Assembly (NCBI RefSeq): GCF_004117835.1
Contig: NZ_SDSC01000001.1
Span: 496,001-560,000 of the forward strand
Length of the DNA: 64,000 nucleotides
Direction: 5' to 3'
DNA from: Macrococcus sp. DPC7161
GTDB taxonomy: Bacteria; Bacillota; Bacilli; Staphylococcales; Staphylococcaceae
This document shows, piece by piece, positions 9,174 to 18,590 of this stretch. Each line of letters opens with the position of its first letter. Positions within the stretch are counted from its first letter, which is position 1. Both the position numbers and the translations under genes were made by a program. The notes beneath the pieces were generated by a model that saw only the letters and a program-made list of their open reading frames with translations, was not told the origin of the DNA and ran no database searches.

Positions 9174-9202
9174 TTTACAATTCAAAATAGTTTGTGTATA
9201 GT
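9174..9202 (+). promoter_or_regulatory. sigma-A promoter of the lysC operon
   Basis: TTTACA (-35) and TATAGT (-10) with a 17-base spacer, immediately upstream of the lysine riboswitch. The start point would be about 9209, making the leader roughly 250 nt. Confidence 0.75.
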
Positions 9203-9221
9203 TGAAAACAACAATTGAATC

Positions 9222-9436
9222 AATTAGAGATGAGGCGCATCAATCATCAGTAGATAATGAGAAAGCTGCAAATGAATTATTGAAAGGGTGCGATGCCGAA
9301 ATGTATATATGATTGCAGTCATATATATGTTGGATCCCAAGGTTAAGAGCTATGGATCTGTCATTATTGAAAAATAATGGAGTGCATCGCTTGTATATAC
9401 AACAAGTTTAGGATGCCTAAGCTTGTTTTTTTTATA
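9222..9436 (+). ncRNA. lysine riboswitch (L box) with terminator
   Basis: The leader has the L-box core elements in order: AGAGATGAGGCGC followed by CAGTAG, then GGGTGCGATGCCGAAATG, a long P3-type arm (TATATATGATTGCAGTCATATATATG), AAGGTTAAGAGCTATGGATC, and the closing GGAGTGCATCGC that pairs with the 5' GGCGCATC strand. After the aptamer (about 9222-9392) comes a terminator at 9401-9433 (AACAAG/CTTGTT and TTAGG/CCTAA stems, then eight or more T). Lysine binding is known to stabilise termination in this class, so the operon should be shut off when lysine is abundant. The position directly before lysC supports the call. Confidence 0.93.
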
Positions 9437-9462
9437 CATGATGCCTCTTAGGAGGATATCAC

Positions 9463-10671
9463 TTGGAAAATCAAATCACAGTACTAAAATTTGGTGGCAC
9501 ATCAGTTGGCGATTTTGACAAAATTAGAGCCATTGCAAATTATTTAAAAGAAAGAATTAATTTAGGAGAAAAATTGGTTGTAGTTGTTTCTGCCATGGGT
9601 AAAACGACAGATCATTTACTTGAAAGTGTACAACAATTATCGAGTACTCCAAAAGAAAGTGCCCTGGCCATGTTACTCACAACAGGTGAACAACAAACCA
9701 TTTCTTACTTGTCTATTGTCTTAAATGATTTAAATATTGCAGCAACTGCTCTAACCGGTGCACAAGCTGGCATAAAAACAAAAGGACATCATTTAAAAAG
9801 TAAAATCATCACTATTGATGCGAGTCTGATCAAACAAAAACTAGAGAATAATGATTGTTTAATCGTTGCAGGGTTTCAAGGCATTAATGAATTTAATGAA
9901 ATGACCACTTTAGGTCGTGGCGGAAGTGACACGAGTGCAGTTGCCCTAGCAGCAAGTTTAAATGTCCCATGTGAAATTTATACAGACGTTGCCGGTGTTT
10001 TTGGCACTGATCCAAGACTTTATCCAAATGTCAAACAACTGCATCAACTGAGTTATGAAGAGATGATGGAAATGTCGAGTCTTGGCGCTGGTGTATTAGA
10101 AACAAGATCGATTGAAATCGCGATGAATTATCAAATTCCTATTTATTTAGCGAAAACACTTTCAAAACAGAAAGGAACATGGATTATGTCACAAAATGAA
10201 ATTATCGAAAGAAAAGCCGTCACCGGTGTTGCATTAGATCAAAATATGCAATATGTAACAATACATTACCCAATGAATGATGCAAGGTTGATTAAAATGA
10301 TATTTAATGCGCTTGAAGAAGGCTTTATTAATATTGATATGATCAGTCAAATTGTCAATGAAGAAGGACTTCAAATATCATTTACGATGAAAGATACAGA
10401 TACAACACAGATTACCAATATTTTCGAAGAGATTAAAACCACCTACCCTTCTCTCATTTATAAAATGCAATCTAATTATGTAAAAATATCTGTGATTGGT
10501 TCAGGAATGAAAGATATGAGTGGTGTCGCTTCGAAGGTGTTCATTACTTTAATTGATGAAGACATTCCATTTTATCAAGTGACAACAAGTGAAATTAGTA
10601 TTTCATATGTTATTGATAAGCAAAATGGAAAACATGCAGTACAAACATTATGTGAAGCATTTCAAATTTAA
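9463..10671 (+). CDS. lysC: aspartate kinase, lysine-pathway isozyme
   Basis: Phosphorylates L-aspartate, the first step towards lysine, diaminopimelate, threonine and methionine. The 402-residue protein begins with the KFGGTSVG substrate/ATP motif, continues with TTGEQ and LGRGGSDTSA of the amino acid kinase fold, and ends with two ACT domains (from about residue 260), where amino acid feedback normally acts. The start is TTG at 9463, preceded by TTAGGAGGATATCAC. It is the first gene of the eight-gene operon and lies just after the lysine riboswitch terminator, so lysine controls it at the RNA level. Confidence 0.95.
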   Translation: MENQITVLKFGGTSVGDFDKIRAIANYLKERINLGEKLVVVVSAMGKTTDHLLESVQQLSSTPKESALAMLLTTGEQQTISYLSIVLNDLNIAATALTGAQAGIKTKGHHLKSKIITIDASLIKQKLENNDCLIVAGFQGINEFNEMTTLGRGGSDTSAVALAASLNVPCEIYTDVAGVFGTDPRLYPNVKQLHQLSYEEMMEMSSLGAGVLETRSIEIAMNYQIPIYLAKTLSKQKGTWIMSQNEIIERKAVTGVALDQNMQYVTIHYPMNDARLIKMIFNALEEGFINIDMISQIVNEEGLQISFTMKDTDTTQITNIFEEIKTTYPSLIYKMQSNYVKISVIGSGMKDMSGVASKVFITLIDEDIPFYQVTTSEISISYVIDKQNGKHAVQTLCEAFQI

Positions 10672-10696
10672 AAATGATTAAGGACGTGACTATATT

Positions 10697-11689
10697 ATGA
10701 GTAAAATTGCAGTAGTTGGTGCAACAGGATTAGTTGGAGAAAATATGTTAAAGATGTTAGAAAAACAAAACATACCATTTGAATCATTGGTATTATTTTC
10801 ATCTGAAAAATCTGCAGGTAAAGAGATTACATTTCAAGGAAAGACATATATTGTCGAAGCATTAACAGAAGAAAAAGCAAGAGCACATTTTGATTATGTG
10901 CTAATGAGTGCTGGAGGACAAACTAGTTTAAAATATAGCCCAATATTTGAATCAGCGGGTGCAATTGTAATTGATAATTCAAGTGCATTTAGAATGTTTG
11001 AAGACATTGATTTAATTGTTCCAGAAGTGAATGAACCGAAGTTAAAGCGTGGTATTATTGCTAACCCTAATTGCTCAACGATTCAATCGGTCGTGCCTTT
11101 AAAATACTTAAATGATCAATTTGGTATTACACGCGTAAATTATACAACTTATCAAGCTGTATCAGGCAGTGGTGTTAAAGGAAAACAAGATTTATTGAAC
11201 GGTGAAAAAGGTTTACCACCTCAAAACTACCCTCATCCAATTTACAACAATGTATTACCGCACATTGATGACTTTTTAGAAAATGGCTATACAAAAGAAG
11301 AACAAAAAATGATCGATGAAACAAGAAAAATATTAAACTTACCCGATTTAAAAGTCAGTGCAACATGTGTCAGAGTTCCCGTATTAGATTCACATTCGGT
11401 ATTAATTAATGTGACTTTAGATAAACCGACTACAGTTGAAGAAATCAAACGTGTATTTGAATCAGCTGAACACGTCGTATTGATTGATAATCCATCAAAT
11501 AATGAATATCCATTAGCAATCAATAGTACTGGAAAAGACGAAGTATTTGTTGGACGTATCCGTCAAGATGATAGTTTAGATAATACATTTTATATTTGGT
11601 GTACTGCCGATAATTTATTGAAAGGTGCTGCATTAAATGCAGTACAAATATTAAAACAACTGCTCGATAAAGGATTAAAAAGACAATAA
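10697..11689 (+). CDS. asd: aspartate-semialdehyde dehydrogenase
   Basis: Reduces aspartyl phosphate to aspartate semialdehyde with NADPH in the cytoplasm. The 330-residue protein has the N-terminal nucleotide-binding motif VGATGLVG, the active-site Cys in NPNCSTIQ (about residue 128), and the VSGSGVKG and ISWC-like YIWCTADN segments of the Asd family. It lies 25 bases after lysC in the same operon, with a weak AAGGACGTG ribosome binding site, and precedes dapA, which uses its product. Confidence 0.95.
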   Translation: MSKIAVVGATGLVGENMLKMLEKQNIPFESLVLFSSEKSAGKEITFQGKTYIVEALTEEKARAHFDYVLMSAGGQTSLKYSPIFESAGAIVIDNSSAFRMFEDIDLIVPEVNEPKLKRGIIANPNCSTIQSVVPLKYLNDQFGITRVNYTTYQAVSGSGVKGKQDLLNGEKGLPPQNYPHPIYNNVLPHIDDFLENGYTKEEQKMIDETRKILNLPDLKVSATCVRVPVLDSHSVLINVTLDKPTTVEEIKRVFESAEHVVLIDNPSNNEYPLAINSTGKDEVFVGRIRQDDSLDNTFYIWCTADNLLKGAALNAVQILKQLLDKGLKRQ

Positions 11690-11702
11690 AGGAAGTGTTC
11701 TT

Positions 11703-12593
11703 ATGACCAATGTTTATTTTGAAGGTGCTGCAGTAGCAATCACTACCCCGTTTCAAGACGATGTAATAGATTATGAAATGTATGAGAGACATATCGAATG
11801 GCTCATTGAAAACGATATACAAGCCCTATTTGTGAATGGTACAACAGGCGAAGCCTCAACTTTATCAGAAGATGAGAAACTAAAACTGGTTGAAATTGCA
11901 GTTAAAACAGCGAACAAACGTATTCCTATCATTGTAGGTACTGGCACAAATAATACACAAGCCTCAATTGAACATTCTTTAAAAGTAAAAGCTTTAGGTG
12001 CTGATGGTATTATGTTGATTACACCTTACTACAATAAAACGAATCAGCGCGGTTTAATTCAACATTTTGAAACGATTGCAAATGCAGTACAATTACCAGT
12101 AGTGTTATACAACGTGCCAGCTAGAACGAATATGACGATTGAACCAGAAACCGTATTAATATTATCAAAAAATCCATATATTTATGCATTAAAAGATGCT
12201 ACGAATGATATTGAATATACTAAAAAAGTAAAAGCTTTAGTCAATGAAGATTTTAAATTATATAGCGGTAATGACGATTCAATGATTTCATTTTTTGAAT
12301 ATGGTTCAGGCGTAATTAGTGTCGTCGCAAATGCTATTCCTAGTGAAATCCAAAATATTTATGAGCTTTATCAAGAAAATCCTGAACAGTCAAAACATGC
12401 ATTTGATCAAGTAGTACCAATTATTCAAAGTTTAGATGTGGACATTAATCCAATTCCCATTAAAGCTTTGATGACACATTTAGGTTATGCGCATGGTACA
12501 GTGCGTTTACCACTCGTGCCGTTACTTAATGATCAAGTAAATACATTAATCGAAACATATGAAATGAATAAGAATCGAGTGAGTGTAATATGA
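11703..12593 (+). CDS. dapA: 4-hydroxy-tetrahydrodipicolinate synthase
   Basis: Condenses pyruvate with aspartate semialdehyde, the first step committed to diaminopimelate and lysine. The 296-residue TIM-barrel protein shows AITTPF near the N-terminus, the NGTTGEAS phosphate/pyruvate loop, the YNVPART segment containing the catalytic Tyr, and YALKDAT with the Schiff-base Lys. The ribosome binding site is AAAGGAAG, and its stop overlaps the start of dapB by four bases, indicating translational coupling. Confidence 0.95.
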   Translation: MTNVYFEGAAVAITTPFQDDVIDYEMYERHIEWLIENDIQALFVNGTTGEASTLSEDEKLKLVEIAVKTANKRIPIIVGTGTNNTQASIEHSLKVKALGADGIMLITPYYNKTNQRGLIQHFETIANAVQLPVVLYNVPARTNMTIEPETVLILSKNPYIYALKDATNDIEYTKKVKALVNEDFKLYSGNDDSMISFFEYGSGVISVVANAIPSEIQNIYELYQENPEQSKHAFDQVVPIIQSLDVDINPIPIKALMTHLGYAHGTVRLPLVPLLNDQVNTLIETYEMNKNRVSVI

Positions 12594-13306
12594 GAATATT
12601 ATTATCAGGATTTGGTGCGATGAACCAACGTGTTGCGAGTTTAGCAATAGATCGTGGTCATGAAATTGTCGGTGTCGTACTGAATAATCCTAAAAGTATC
12701 CCCTATCCTGTATATGATTTAAATAGTACGTTGCCAGAATGTGATGTCATGATTGATTTTTCACATCCGGATTTGATTTTACCTTTGTTAAAGTCAAATC
12801 CCAATATGCCATTGGTGATTGCCACAACTGGAAATAAGGAAGCAATCGTATCATCTTTACAATGTTTGAGTGAATCTCAGCCTGTATTCTTTAGTGCAAA
12901 TATGAGCTATGGTGTTCATGTGCTTACAGAACTTGTTCAATATGCGACAAAATTATTACCAAAATATGATATAGAATTGATTGAACGTCATCATCGTAAC
13001 AAAGTCGATGGCCCTAGTGGCACGTTAATCCAATTACTTGATGCAATCCAACAAGAAAGAGCCTTAACACCGATTACGGATCGTACACTAGAAAGTAAAA
13101 AAAGAATGAATGATGATGTTGGCATTAGCGTCGTTCGTGGAGGTTCTATTGTTGGAGAACACGAGATGCTATTTGCAGGTCATGATGAAACGATTCAAAT
13201 CATTCATAAAGCACAAAGTAAAGACATCTTTGCAAATGGAGCGATAGATGTTGCCGAACAACTCATTACAAAAAAGCCTGGTTATTATACATTTCATAAT
13301 TTATAA
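12590..13306 (+). CDS. dapB: 4-hydroxy-tetrahydrodipicolinate reductase
   Basis: Reduces hydroxy-tetrahydrodipicolinate to tetrahydrodipicolinate with NAD(P)H. The 238-residue protein has an N-terminal Rossmann motif (SGFGAMNQ), the ATTGN cofactor segment, the catalytic [14 protein letters not shown] motif carrying His-His and Lys, and the C-terminal GEHEMLFAG substrate segment. The glycine motif is shorter than in the E. coli enzyme, as in other staphylococci. It overlaps dapA by four bases, and a 59-base gap separates it from dapD. Confidence 0.95.
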   Translation: MRILLSGFGAMNQRVASLAIDRGHEIVGVVLNNPKSIPYPVYDLNSTLPECDVMIDFSHPDLILPLLKSNPNMPLVIATTGNKEAIVSSLQCLSESQPVFFSANMSYGVHVLTELVQYATKLLPKYDIELIERHHRNKVDGPSGTLIQLLDAIQQERALTPITDRTLESKKRMNDDVGISVVRGGSIVGEHEMLFAGHDETIQIIHKAQSKDIFANGAIDVAEQLITKKPGYYTFHNL

Positions 13307-13365
13307 CTTTAAAAATTAAAATCAAAACATATTTAAATAAAATCAAATGATACAAGGAGTTCAAA

Positions 13366-14082
13366 ATGGAAAATTTATCTGCGCAAGAGATTATACAGTT
13401 TATAAGTGAATCAAAAAAGCAAACACCAGTGAAAGTATATGTAAATGGTGATTTTCAAAATGTAATGTTCCCAACGACTTTAAAAGTATTTGGTAGTGAC
13501 AACTCTAAAACGATATTTGGAGATTTATCGGATTGGGATGCATTTTATGAACAAAACAAAGCAATCATTACGGATGTTGAAGTGGAATATGATCGAAGAA
13601 ATTCAGCCATTCCATTAATTGATCAAACGAAAATAAATGCTCGTATCGAACCTGGTGCCTTTATTCGTGAACATGCGGTTATTAAAGATAATGCAGTCAT
13701 TATGATGGGCGCAACAATCAACATTGGTGCTGTCGTTGGTGAAGGTACTATGATTGATATGAATGCAACATTAGGCGGACGTGCGACGACTGGTAAAAAT
13801 GTTCATGTTGGAGCTGGTGCTGTCCTTGCTGGTGTGATTGAGCCACCAAGTGCAGATCCTGTCGTGATTGAAGACGATGTATTAATTGGTGCGAATGCAG
13901 TGATATTAGAAGGCGTTCGAGTTGGACGAGGAGCTGTTGTTGCTGCAGGAGCTATTGTTACAGAAGATGTGGCACCTGGTACTGTTGTTGCTGGTACCCC
14001 TGCACGTGTGATTAAACAAGCTTCTGAAGTTGAAGGTTCGAAAATTGAAATTGTGCAAGCTTTAAGAAATTTAAATCAGTAA
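13366..14082 (+). CDS. dapD: tetrahydrodipicolinate N-acetyltransferase
   Basis: Transfers acetyl from acetyl-CoA to the acyclic form of tetrahydrodipicolinate, the step that defines the acetylase branch of diaminopimelate synthesis. The 238-residue protein has an N-terminal DapH domain and then a left-handed beta-helix of hexapeptide repeats, visible as runs like [19 protein letters not shown] and [16 protein letters not shown], ending in [11 protein letters not shown]. The length matches the Bacillus/Staphylococcus acetyltransferase rather than the succinyltransferase. A perfect AAGGAG site precedes the ATG. Lysine operon member. Confidence 0.94.
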   Translation: MENLSAQEIIQFISESKKQTPVKVYVNGDFQNVMFPTTLKVFGSDNSKTIFGDLSDWDAFYEQNKAIITDVEVEYDRRNSAIPLIDQTKINARIEPGAFIREHAVIKDNAVIMMGATINIGAVVGEGTMIDMNATLGGRATTGKNVHVGAGAVLAGVIEPPSADPVVIEDDVLIGANAVILEGVRVGRGAVVAAGAIVTEDVAPGTVVAGTPARVIKQASEVEGSKIEIVQALRNLNQ

Positions 14083-14098
14083 TATTGGAGGTCGTTTT

Positions 14099-15250
14099 AT
14101 GGTTTCATTATCATTTTTACAAAATACAAGAAGACAAATACATCAATACCCAGAGCTCGGTTTAAATGAACATAAAACGACAGCTTTTATTATAGAACAT
14201 ATTAAGAAATTATCTTTAACTTATTTCACACCGCTTGAAACAGGAGTCATTGCTTTACTAGAAGGTTCAAGTGATCAAACAATTGCCTTTAGAGCAGATA
14301 TAGATGCATTGCCCATTGAAGAAATGAATTCAATTGATTATCGTTCAACTGTTAAAAATGTGATGCATGCATGTGGCCATGATGGGCATACAACTAATTT
14401 AATTGCCTTAATGTATGCATTAGTCGCATATAAAGAAAAATATGGTCTAAAACACAATATCATGTTTATCTTTCAACCCTCTGAAGAAGCTAATGCGGGT
14501 GCAAAATTGTTGATGGATGCTTTTGATTTTAATTCGTTTCACATTAAAGCAATCTTCGGAATGCATTTAATGCCGGATGCACCGACTGGTGAAGTCCTTT
14601 ACAAAAATGATGAAATCACAGCAAGTGCTACAGAGTATCGATTTTTTATTAACGGCAAAAGTGCACACGTTGCAAATAAACATACAGGACATGCTGCAAG
14701 TGAAGCACTTTTACTTACGTTACAACAAGTAGCTACTATACAACAATTTCATTTACCTGGATTAAATAAAAATATCGTACACATTGGACAATTCAATGCT
14801 GGAGAAGCGATTAATACAGTTCCGAGTAATGGCTACTTAGAAGGTACAATACGTACGTATTCACCGCAAGATTTAAACATTATAAAAAACCAAATGATGA
14901 ATATTGCAAAATCAGTAGAATTGACGACACAATGTAATGTTCGTGTTGAATTTGCTGAAGGCTATCCTGCAACATATAATAATGCCTCTTTAAAAGAAAA
15001 AATTGATCAAGCATGTAAAAATGTCAATTTAACACCCGTTATTTTATATCAACCTTATTTGTTTGGTGAGGACTTTGCATTTTATCGTGATATTGCACCA
15101 AGCTATTTTGTATTTGTGGGTTGCCGTAATGAAGCACTTGGTCATACGTCAGGTCTTCATACAAATACTTTCAATTTTGATGAAGCAGTGCTATTTAATA
15201 GTTTGAATTTATTTATTGAAATTGTAAGGAGTTATGATAATGAGTGCTAA
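14099..15250 (+). CDS. dapL: N-acetyldiaminopimelate deacetylase
   Basis: An M20-family metalloamidase of 383 residues that removes the acetyl group from N-acetyl-LL-diaminopimelate. Metal-binding and catalytic motifs visible are the N-terminal HQYPELGLNEHKT, AFRADIDALP, HACGHDGHTT with its metal-site His and Asp, and QPSEEANAGA with the catalytic Glu. It follows dapD by 16 bases in the acetylase pathway, which is why I read it as the DAP deacetylase rather than a hippurate or auxin-conjugate hydrolase of the same family. Its 3' end overlaps the alr start by 11 bases. Confidence 0.9.
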   Translation: MVSLSFLQNTRRQIHQYPELGLNEHKTTAFIIEHIKKLSLTYFTPLETGVIALLEGSSDQTIAFRADIDALPIEEMNSIDYRSTVKNVMHACGHDGHTTNLIALMYALVAYKEKYGLKHNIMFIFQPSEEANAGAKLLMDAFDFNSFHIKAIFGMHLMPDAPTGEVLYKNDEITASATEYRFFINGKSAHVANKHTGHAASEALLLTLQQVATIQQFHLPGLNKNIVHIGQFNAGEAINTVPSNGYLEGTIRTYSPQDLNIIKNQMMNIAKSVELTTQCNVRVEFAEGYPATYNNASLKEKIDQACKNVNLTPVILYQPYLFGEDFAFYRDIAPSYFVFVGCRNEALGHTSGLHTNTFNFDEAVLFNSLNLFIEIVRSYDNEC

Positions 15251-16310
15251 ATTAACCATCCATAAAGACAAATTTATTGAAAATGTACATCATGTTAAGA
15301 AAGATTATCCGGTAATGGCTGTAGTAAAAAATAATGCATATAATACAGGATTATCATTTGCCATCAATGCATTTCTAAAAGCAGACATTACCCATTTTGC
15401 AACAACTAGCCTTGAAGAAGCGATAGAGATTCGTAAACTTTCTACAAATGCAGTGATATTTTTAATGAATCCTTCAACAGAGTTCGATTTATTAAGAGCA
15501 TTTCAAATTCAAATGACACTCCCCTCTTATGCTTTTTACGAAAAGTATCAACATGAACTTCATGATATTAAAGTGCATTTAGAATACGAAAATTTATTGA
15601 GTCGCTCTGGCTTTAAAAATAAAGACGAGTTTCATCAATTCATTACAAAATATGAGCAAGACTACAAGACAAATAAAATGAAAGTTGTCGGTGCATGGAC
15701 ACACTTTGGCTATGCAGATGAATTTGGTGTTCCAGAATATGAGATAGAACGTCATGAGTGGTTAGAAATTTTAGCATTTTTGAAGACTCATTTTACATTT
15801 GAGATGATTCATGCCCAAAATAGTGCAAGTTTTGTAAGAGAAGAAGGATTACTTGAAGGTCATACTCATTTAAGATTAGGCATTATATTATATGGAGCAA
15901 GACCATATGAGGGTTTACCAGAATCATTAACACAACAAACCATCGAAGTAACAAGTCATGTACTACAAATACGTACTTTAAATCCGAATCAATCAGCAGG
16001 GTACTCCTTTGCGTATACTTCTTCTACACATGAAAGGTTAGCAGTCGTTGCAATTGGGTACGGTGATGGTGTATTGCGCACACGTGCTCAATATGATTGT
16101 ATGATTAATGGGAAAAGATACCCTATTAAAGCACTCATGATGAGTCATATGTTTGTGTTGGTAGATGATGCAGTTAAAGCAAACGATATCGTAACATTAT
16201 ATAGTAATGAAATACGTATTGATGAATTTACATTTAAAGGTGTTGGCGCAAATTCCGAACAACTTTCAGCATTGAATCAATACAGTTTGATCCGGGAGGT
16301 CATAGAATGA
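15240..16310 (+). CDS. alr2: alanine racemase-type PLP enzyme in the lysine operon
   Basis: A fold-type III PLP enzyme of 356 residues that should interconvert L- and D-alanine. It has the N-terminal MAVVKNNAYN motif with the PLP Lys and the C-terminal VAIGYGDGV segment; the racemase Tyr region is less canonical than in the main Alr. Staphylococci carry this second copy inside the dap operon. The start is taken at ATG 15240 because AAGGAG is then eight bases upstream; an ATG six bases earlier would be only two bases from it. It overlaps dapL by 11 bases and lysA by 4. A role in D-alanine supply, or as a broader racemase, is inferred. Confidence 0.85.
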   Translation: MSAKLTIHKDKFIENVHHVKKDYPVMAVVKNNAYNTGLSFAINAFLKADITHFATTSLEEAIEIRKLSTNAVIFLMNPSTEFDLLRAFQIQMTLPSYAFYEKYQHELHDIKVHLEYENLLSRSGFKNKDEFHQFITKYEQDYKTNKMKVVGAWTHFGYADEFGVPEYEIERHEWLEILAFLKTHFTFEMIHAQNSASFVREEGLLEGHTHLRLGIILYGARPYEGLPESLTQQTIEVTSHVLQIRTLNPNQSAGYSFAYTSSTHERLAVVAIGYGDGVLRTRAQYDCMINGKRYPIKALMMSHMFVLVDDAVKANDIVTLYSNEIRIDEFTFKGVGANSEQLSALNQYSLIREVIE

Positions 16311-17578
16311 ATTTAATAAGAAAAAATGGTGAACTTACTTTGCACGGTCAAAGTATGGTTACTTTAAAAAACAAATACAAAACACCTTTAATTGTTTATG
16401 ATGAAGCCATGATCAGAAATCAATGTAGAAGATTTCATCAAAGTCTAAAACAATCAGGATTAATATATAATATTTCTTATGCTTCTAAAGCATTTACCAG
16501 TATCCAGTTATTTAAATTGATGCAAGAAGAACAAATGGGATTAGATGTGGTCAGTATTGGAGAATTATATACCGCAATACAATCAGGATTTGATCCAAAT
16601 CATATTCACTTTCATGGTAATAATAAAACGATCGAAGAAATCGAATATGCCATTGAATCTGGTGTTGAATACTTTGTTATCGATTCGCTTCATGAAATTG
16701 AAAATATACAACGCATTGCACAGCAAAAAAATAAAACCATTAATGCTGTTTTAAGAGTGAATCCAGGTGTAGAAGCACATACACATGAATTCATTCAAAC
16801 AGGACAAGAAGATAGTAAGTTTGGACTGAGTATAAAAAATGGACAAGCAATTGAAGCGGTGCATCAAATTCAACAATCGAATCACCTAAATTGGTATGGC
16901 GTACATTTTCATATTGGTTCACAAATATTTGATTCTACAGGAACGATTGAAACCATCTACATCGTGTTTGATTGGTTACAAAAAAATAATATTCAAATAC
17001 AAGTATTAAATATCGGTGGTGGCTTTAGTATCCGATATACGGATGAAGATGTTGCTTATCCAATTGAGGATGGGATTCAAAAGATAACAGAAGCGATTAA
17101 AGATGCGGCACAACAACATCATTACCCTATTCCAGAAATTGCATTAGAGCCAGGTCGATCAATTGTCGGTGAAGCTGGTATGACATTATACGATGTCGGA
17201 ACTATTAAATCTATTCCAAATGTGAATAATTATGTATCAATTGATGGTGGTATGAGTGATCATATAAGAACAGCACTTTACCAAGCAAAATATGAAATTG
17301 AATTAGTTGAAAGAGATGATGCAAAAGATATGAAATGTACTGTAGCAGGTAAATTGTGTGAATCTGGAGACATCATACAAAGAAATATTATGCTACCTAG
17401 TACAATTAAATCAGGAGATACATTATTAGTAAAATCCACGGGTGCATATCATTATTCAATGAGTTCGAACTATAATCAAATGTTAAAACCGGCTGTTGTA
17501 TTTGTAAATCAAGATACCGACCGATTAGTCATTAAAAGACAAACATTATCGCACTTAATTGCTAATGACGTTTTATAA
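16307..17578 (+). CDS. lysA: diaminopimelate decarboxylase
   Basis: Converts meso-diaminopimelate to lysine, the final step. The 423-residue PLP enzyme has SYASKAFTS with the Schiff-base Lys, the HFHIGSQ motif, the GGGFSIRY glycine loop, EPGRSIVGEAG for phosphate binding, and the CESGD and GAYHYSMSSNYN active-site segments characteristic of LysA. It is the last gene of the operon, overlapping alr2 by four bases. In a lysine-type peptidoglycan organism the lysine made here also feeds MurE. Confidence 0.95.
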   Translation: MNLIRKNGELTLHGQSMVTLKNKYKTPLIVYDEAMIRNQCRRFHQSLKQSGLIYNISYASKAFTSIQLFKLMQEEQMGLDVVSIGELYTAIQSGFDPNHIHFHGNNKTIEEIEYAIESGVEYFVIDSLHEIENIQRIAQQKNKTINAVLRVNPGVEAHTHEFIQTGQEDSKFGLSIKNGQAIEAVHQIQQSNHLNWYGVHFHIGSQIFDSTGTIETIYIVFDWLQKNNIQIQVLNIGGGFSIRYTDEDVAYPIEDGIQKITEAIKDAAQQHHYPIPEIALEPGRSIVGEAGMTLYDVGTIKSIPNVNNYVSIDGGMSDHIRTALYQAKYEIELVERDDAKDMKCTVAGKLCESGDIIQRNIMLPSTIKSGDTLLVKSTGAYHYSMSSNYNQMLKPAVVFVNQDTDRLVIKRQTLSHLIANDVL

Positions 17579-17645
17579 AGAAAGAATTATAAGAGTGAAA
17601 CCACTAAAGATGTATGATTTAAGTATACAACTGAATATAAAAAGT

Positions 17646-17675
17646 AAAACACCCTAGTATTTACTAGGGTGTTTT
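17646..17675. terminator. bidirectional terminator between lysA and cspA
   Basis: AAAACACCCTAGTA pairs perfectly with TACTAGGGTGTTTT around a very small loop. It lies between the convergent lysA (plus) and cspA (minus) genes and has A/T tails on both sides. Confidence 0.85.
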
Positions 17676-17708
17676 ACTAACGTGCATATATAATTTCTTG
17701 CATTAAAA

Positions 17709-17909
17709 TTATAATTTTACAACGTTTGCAGCTTGAGGACCACGATCGCCTTCAACTACTTCGAATTCTACAGCTTGACCTTCTTCTAAAGATTTGTAAC
17801 CTTCTTGGTTGATTGCTGAGAAATGTACGAATACGTCGTTTTCTCCTTCGATTTCGATAAATCCAAATCCTTTTTCTGCGTTAAACCATTTTACTGTACC
17901 TTGTTTCAT
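17709..17909 (-). CDS. cspA: cold-shock protein CspA (MsaB)
   Basis: A 66-residue single-domain cold-shock protein that binds single-stranded RNA and DNA. RNP1 (KGFGFIE) and RNP2 (DVFVHFS) are intact. In S. aureus the protein is also called MsaB and affects capsule, biofilm and sarA expression. The start is MKQGT at 17909, with GGAGG nine bases upstream; the ten codons further upstream have no ribosome binding site. A near-consensus promoter at 18000-18028 gives a leader of about 84 nt, as is common for cold-shock genes with temperature-responsive 5' UTRs. Confidence 0.95.
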   Translation of the reverse strand: MKQGTVKWFNAEKGFGFIEIEGENDVFVHFSAINQEGYKSLEEGQAVEFEVVEGDRGPQAANVVKL

Positions 17910-17999
17910 TTTGAAACCTCCAAGACTAAAAAAATTCAATACTTATAACTTGCAACATACTTTAAATATTTATGCAAACAATAACTATTGCTATTAATA

Positions 18000-18028
18000 A
18001 TTATAAGATAACGCTTTCTAAATATCAA
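18000..18028 (-). promoter_or_regulatory. sigma-A promoter of cspA with long leader
   Basis: On the minus strand TTGATA (-35) and a perfect TATAAT (-10) are separated by 17 bases. The predicted start near 17993 leaves about 84 nt of 5' UTR before the cspA ATG, ending in a GGAGG site. Confidence 0.75.
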
Positions 18029-18110
18029 TACAATAATTAATTATTCTTAATTTTTACAAAATTTACATTACATTAATAATTAATGATTTTGTATCTTAAT
18101 TTATCATACT

Positions 18111-18401
18111 TTATATCATCAATTTTCCGTCTTCTAAAATCAAAACACTATGAAATATTTGCACGTCATCATCACATGACTCACAAAATTCTATCTCACA
18201 ATTATTATAAAAAACATGTACATTCCCTTTACCAATCAATTTATGTTTAAAATGTAGTTCATAATCATTGATGAGTTGATTAAACTTCTCTTGAGCAAGT
18301 ATAAATTGGTCAAAAGTGTCACTCGTTTTAATTTTTGAACGGTAATCATCAAATAAATACCAACCTTCATAATCCGCTCTCATTGTTATGACTTCGTACA
18401 T
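18111..18401 (-). CDS. DUF1033 family protein
   Basis: A 96-residue acidic cytoplasmic protein beginning MYEVITMRADYEGWYLFDDY, which matches the small DUF1033 family of staphylococci and streptococci. No catalytic motif is evident. There are two Cys pairs in the C-terminal third (CEIEFCESC), a possible metal site, but the spacing is not a known finger. The start has a GGAGTGGGGTGGAAC leader. It lies upstream of cspA on the same strand with a 200-base gap, so it is probably a separate unit. Function unknown. Confidence 0.7.
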   Translation of the reverse strand: MYEVITMRADYEGWYLFDDYRSKIKTSDTFDQFILAQEKFNQLINDYELHFKHKLIGKGNVHVFYNNCEIEFCESCDDDVQIFHSVLILEDGKLMI

Positions 18402-18590
18402 AGTTCCACCCCACTCCCTTTATTATGCTAACTAATATCTAAATTTTCAAGTAATATACTTTGCAATGCAATTTATTAGGATTTTACTAATGAAATGCCT
18501 ATAATAATGACAATAGCACAAGAAAAATCAAAACATTTTACATATGAACATATAAAATAAACATATGTTAATGATAAAGGAATGAATAAA

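Noticed and set aside
15234-15239. Use of ATG 15234 as the start of the alanine racemase-type gene.
   Set aside because: It would sit only two bases from AAGGAG; ATG 15240 has the proper eight-base spacing.
17809-17997. A 62-codon plus-strand ORF antisense to cspA.
   Set aside because: It mirrors the cspA coding sequence and has no ribosome binding site. An antisense RNA is possible here, but the frame itself is not convincing as a gene.
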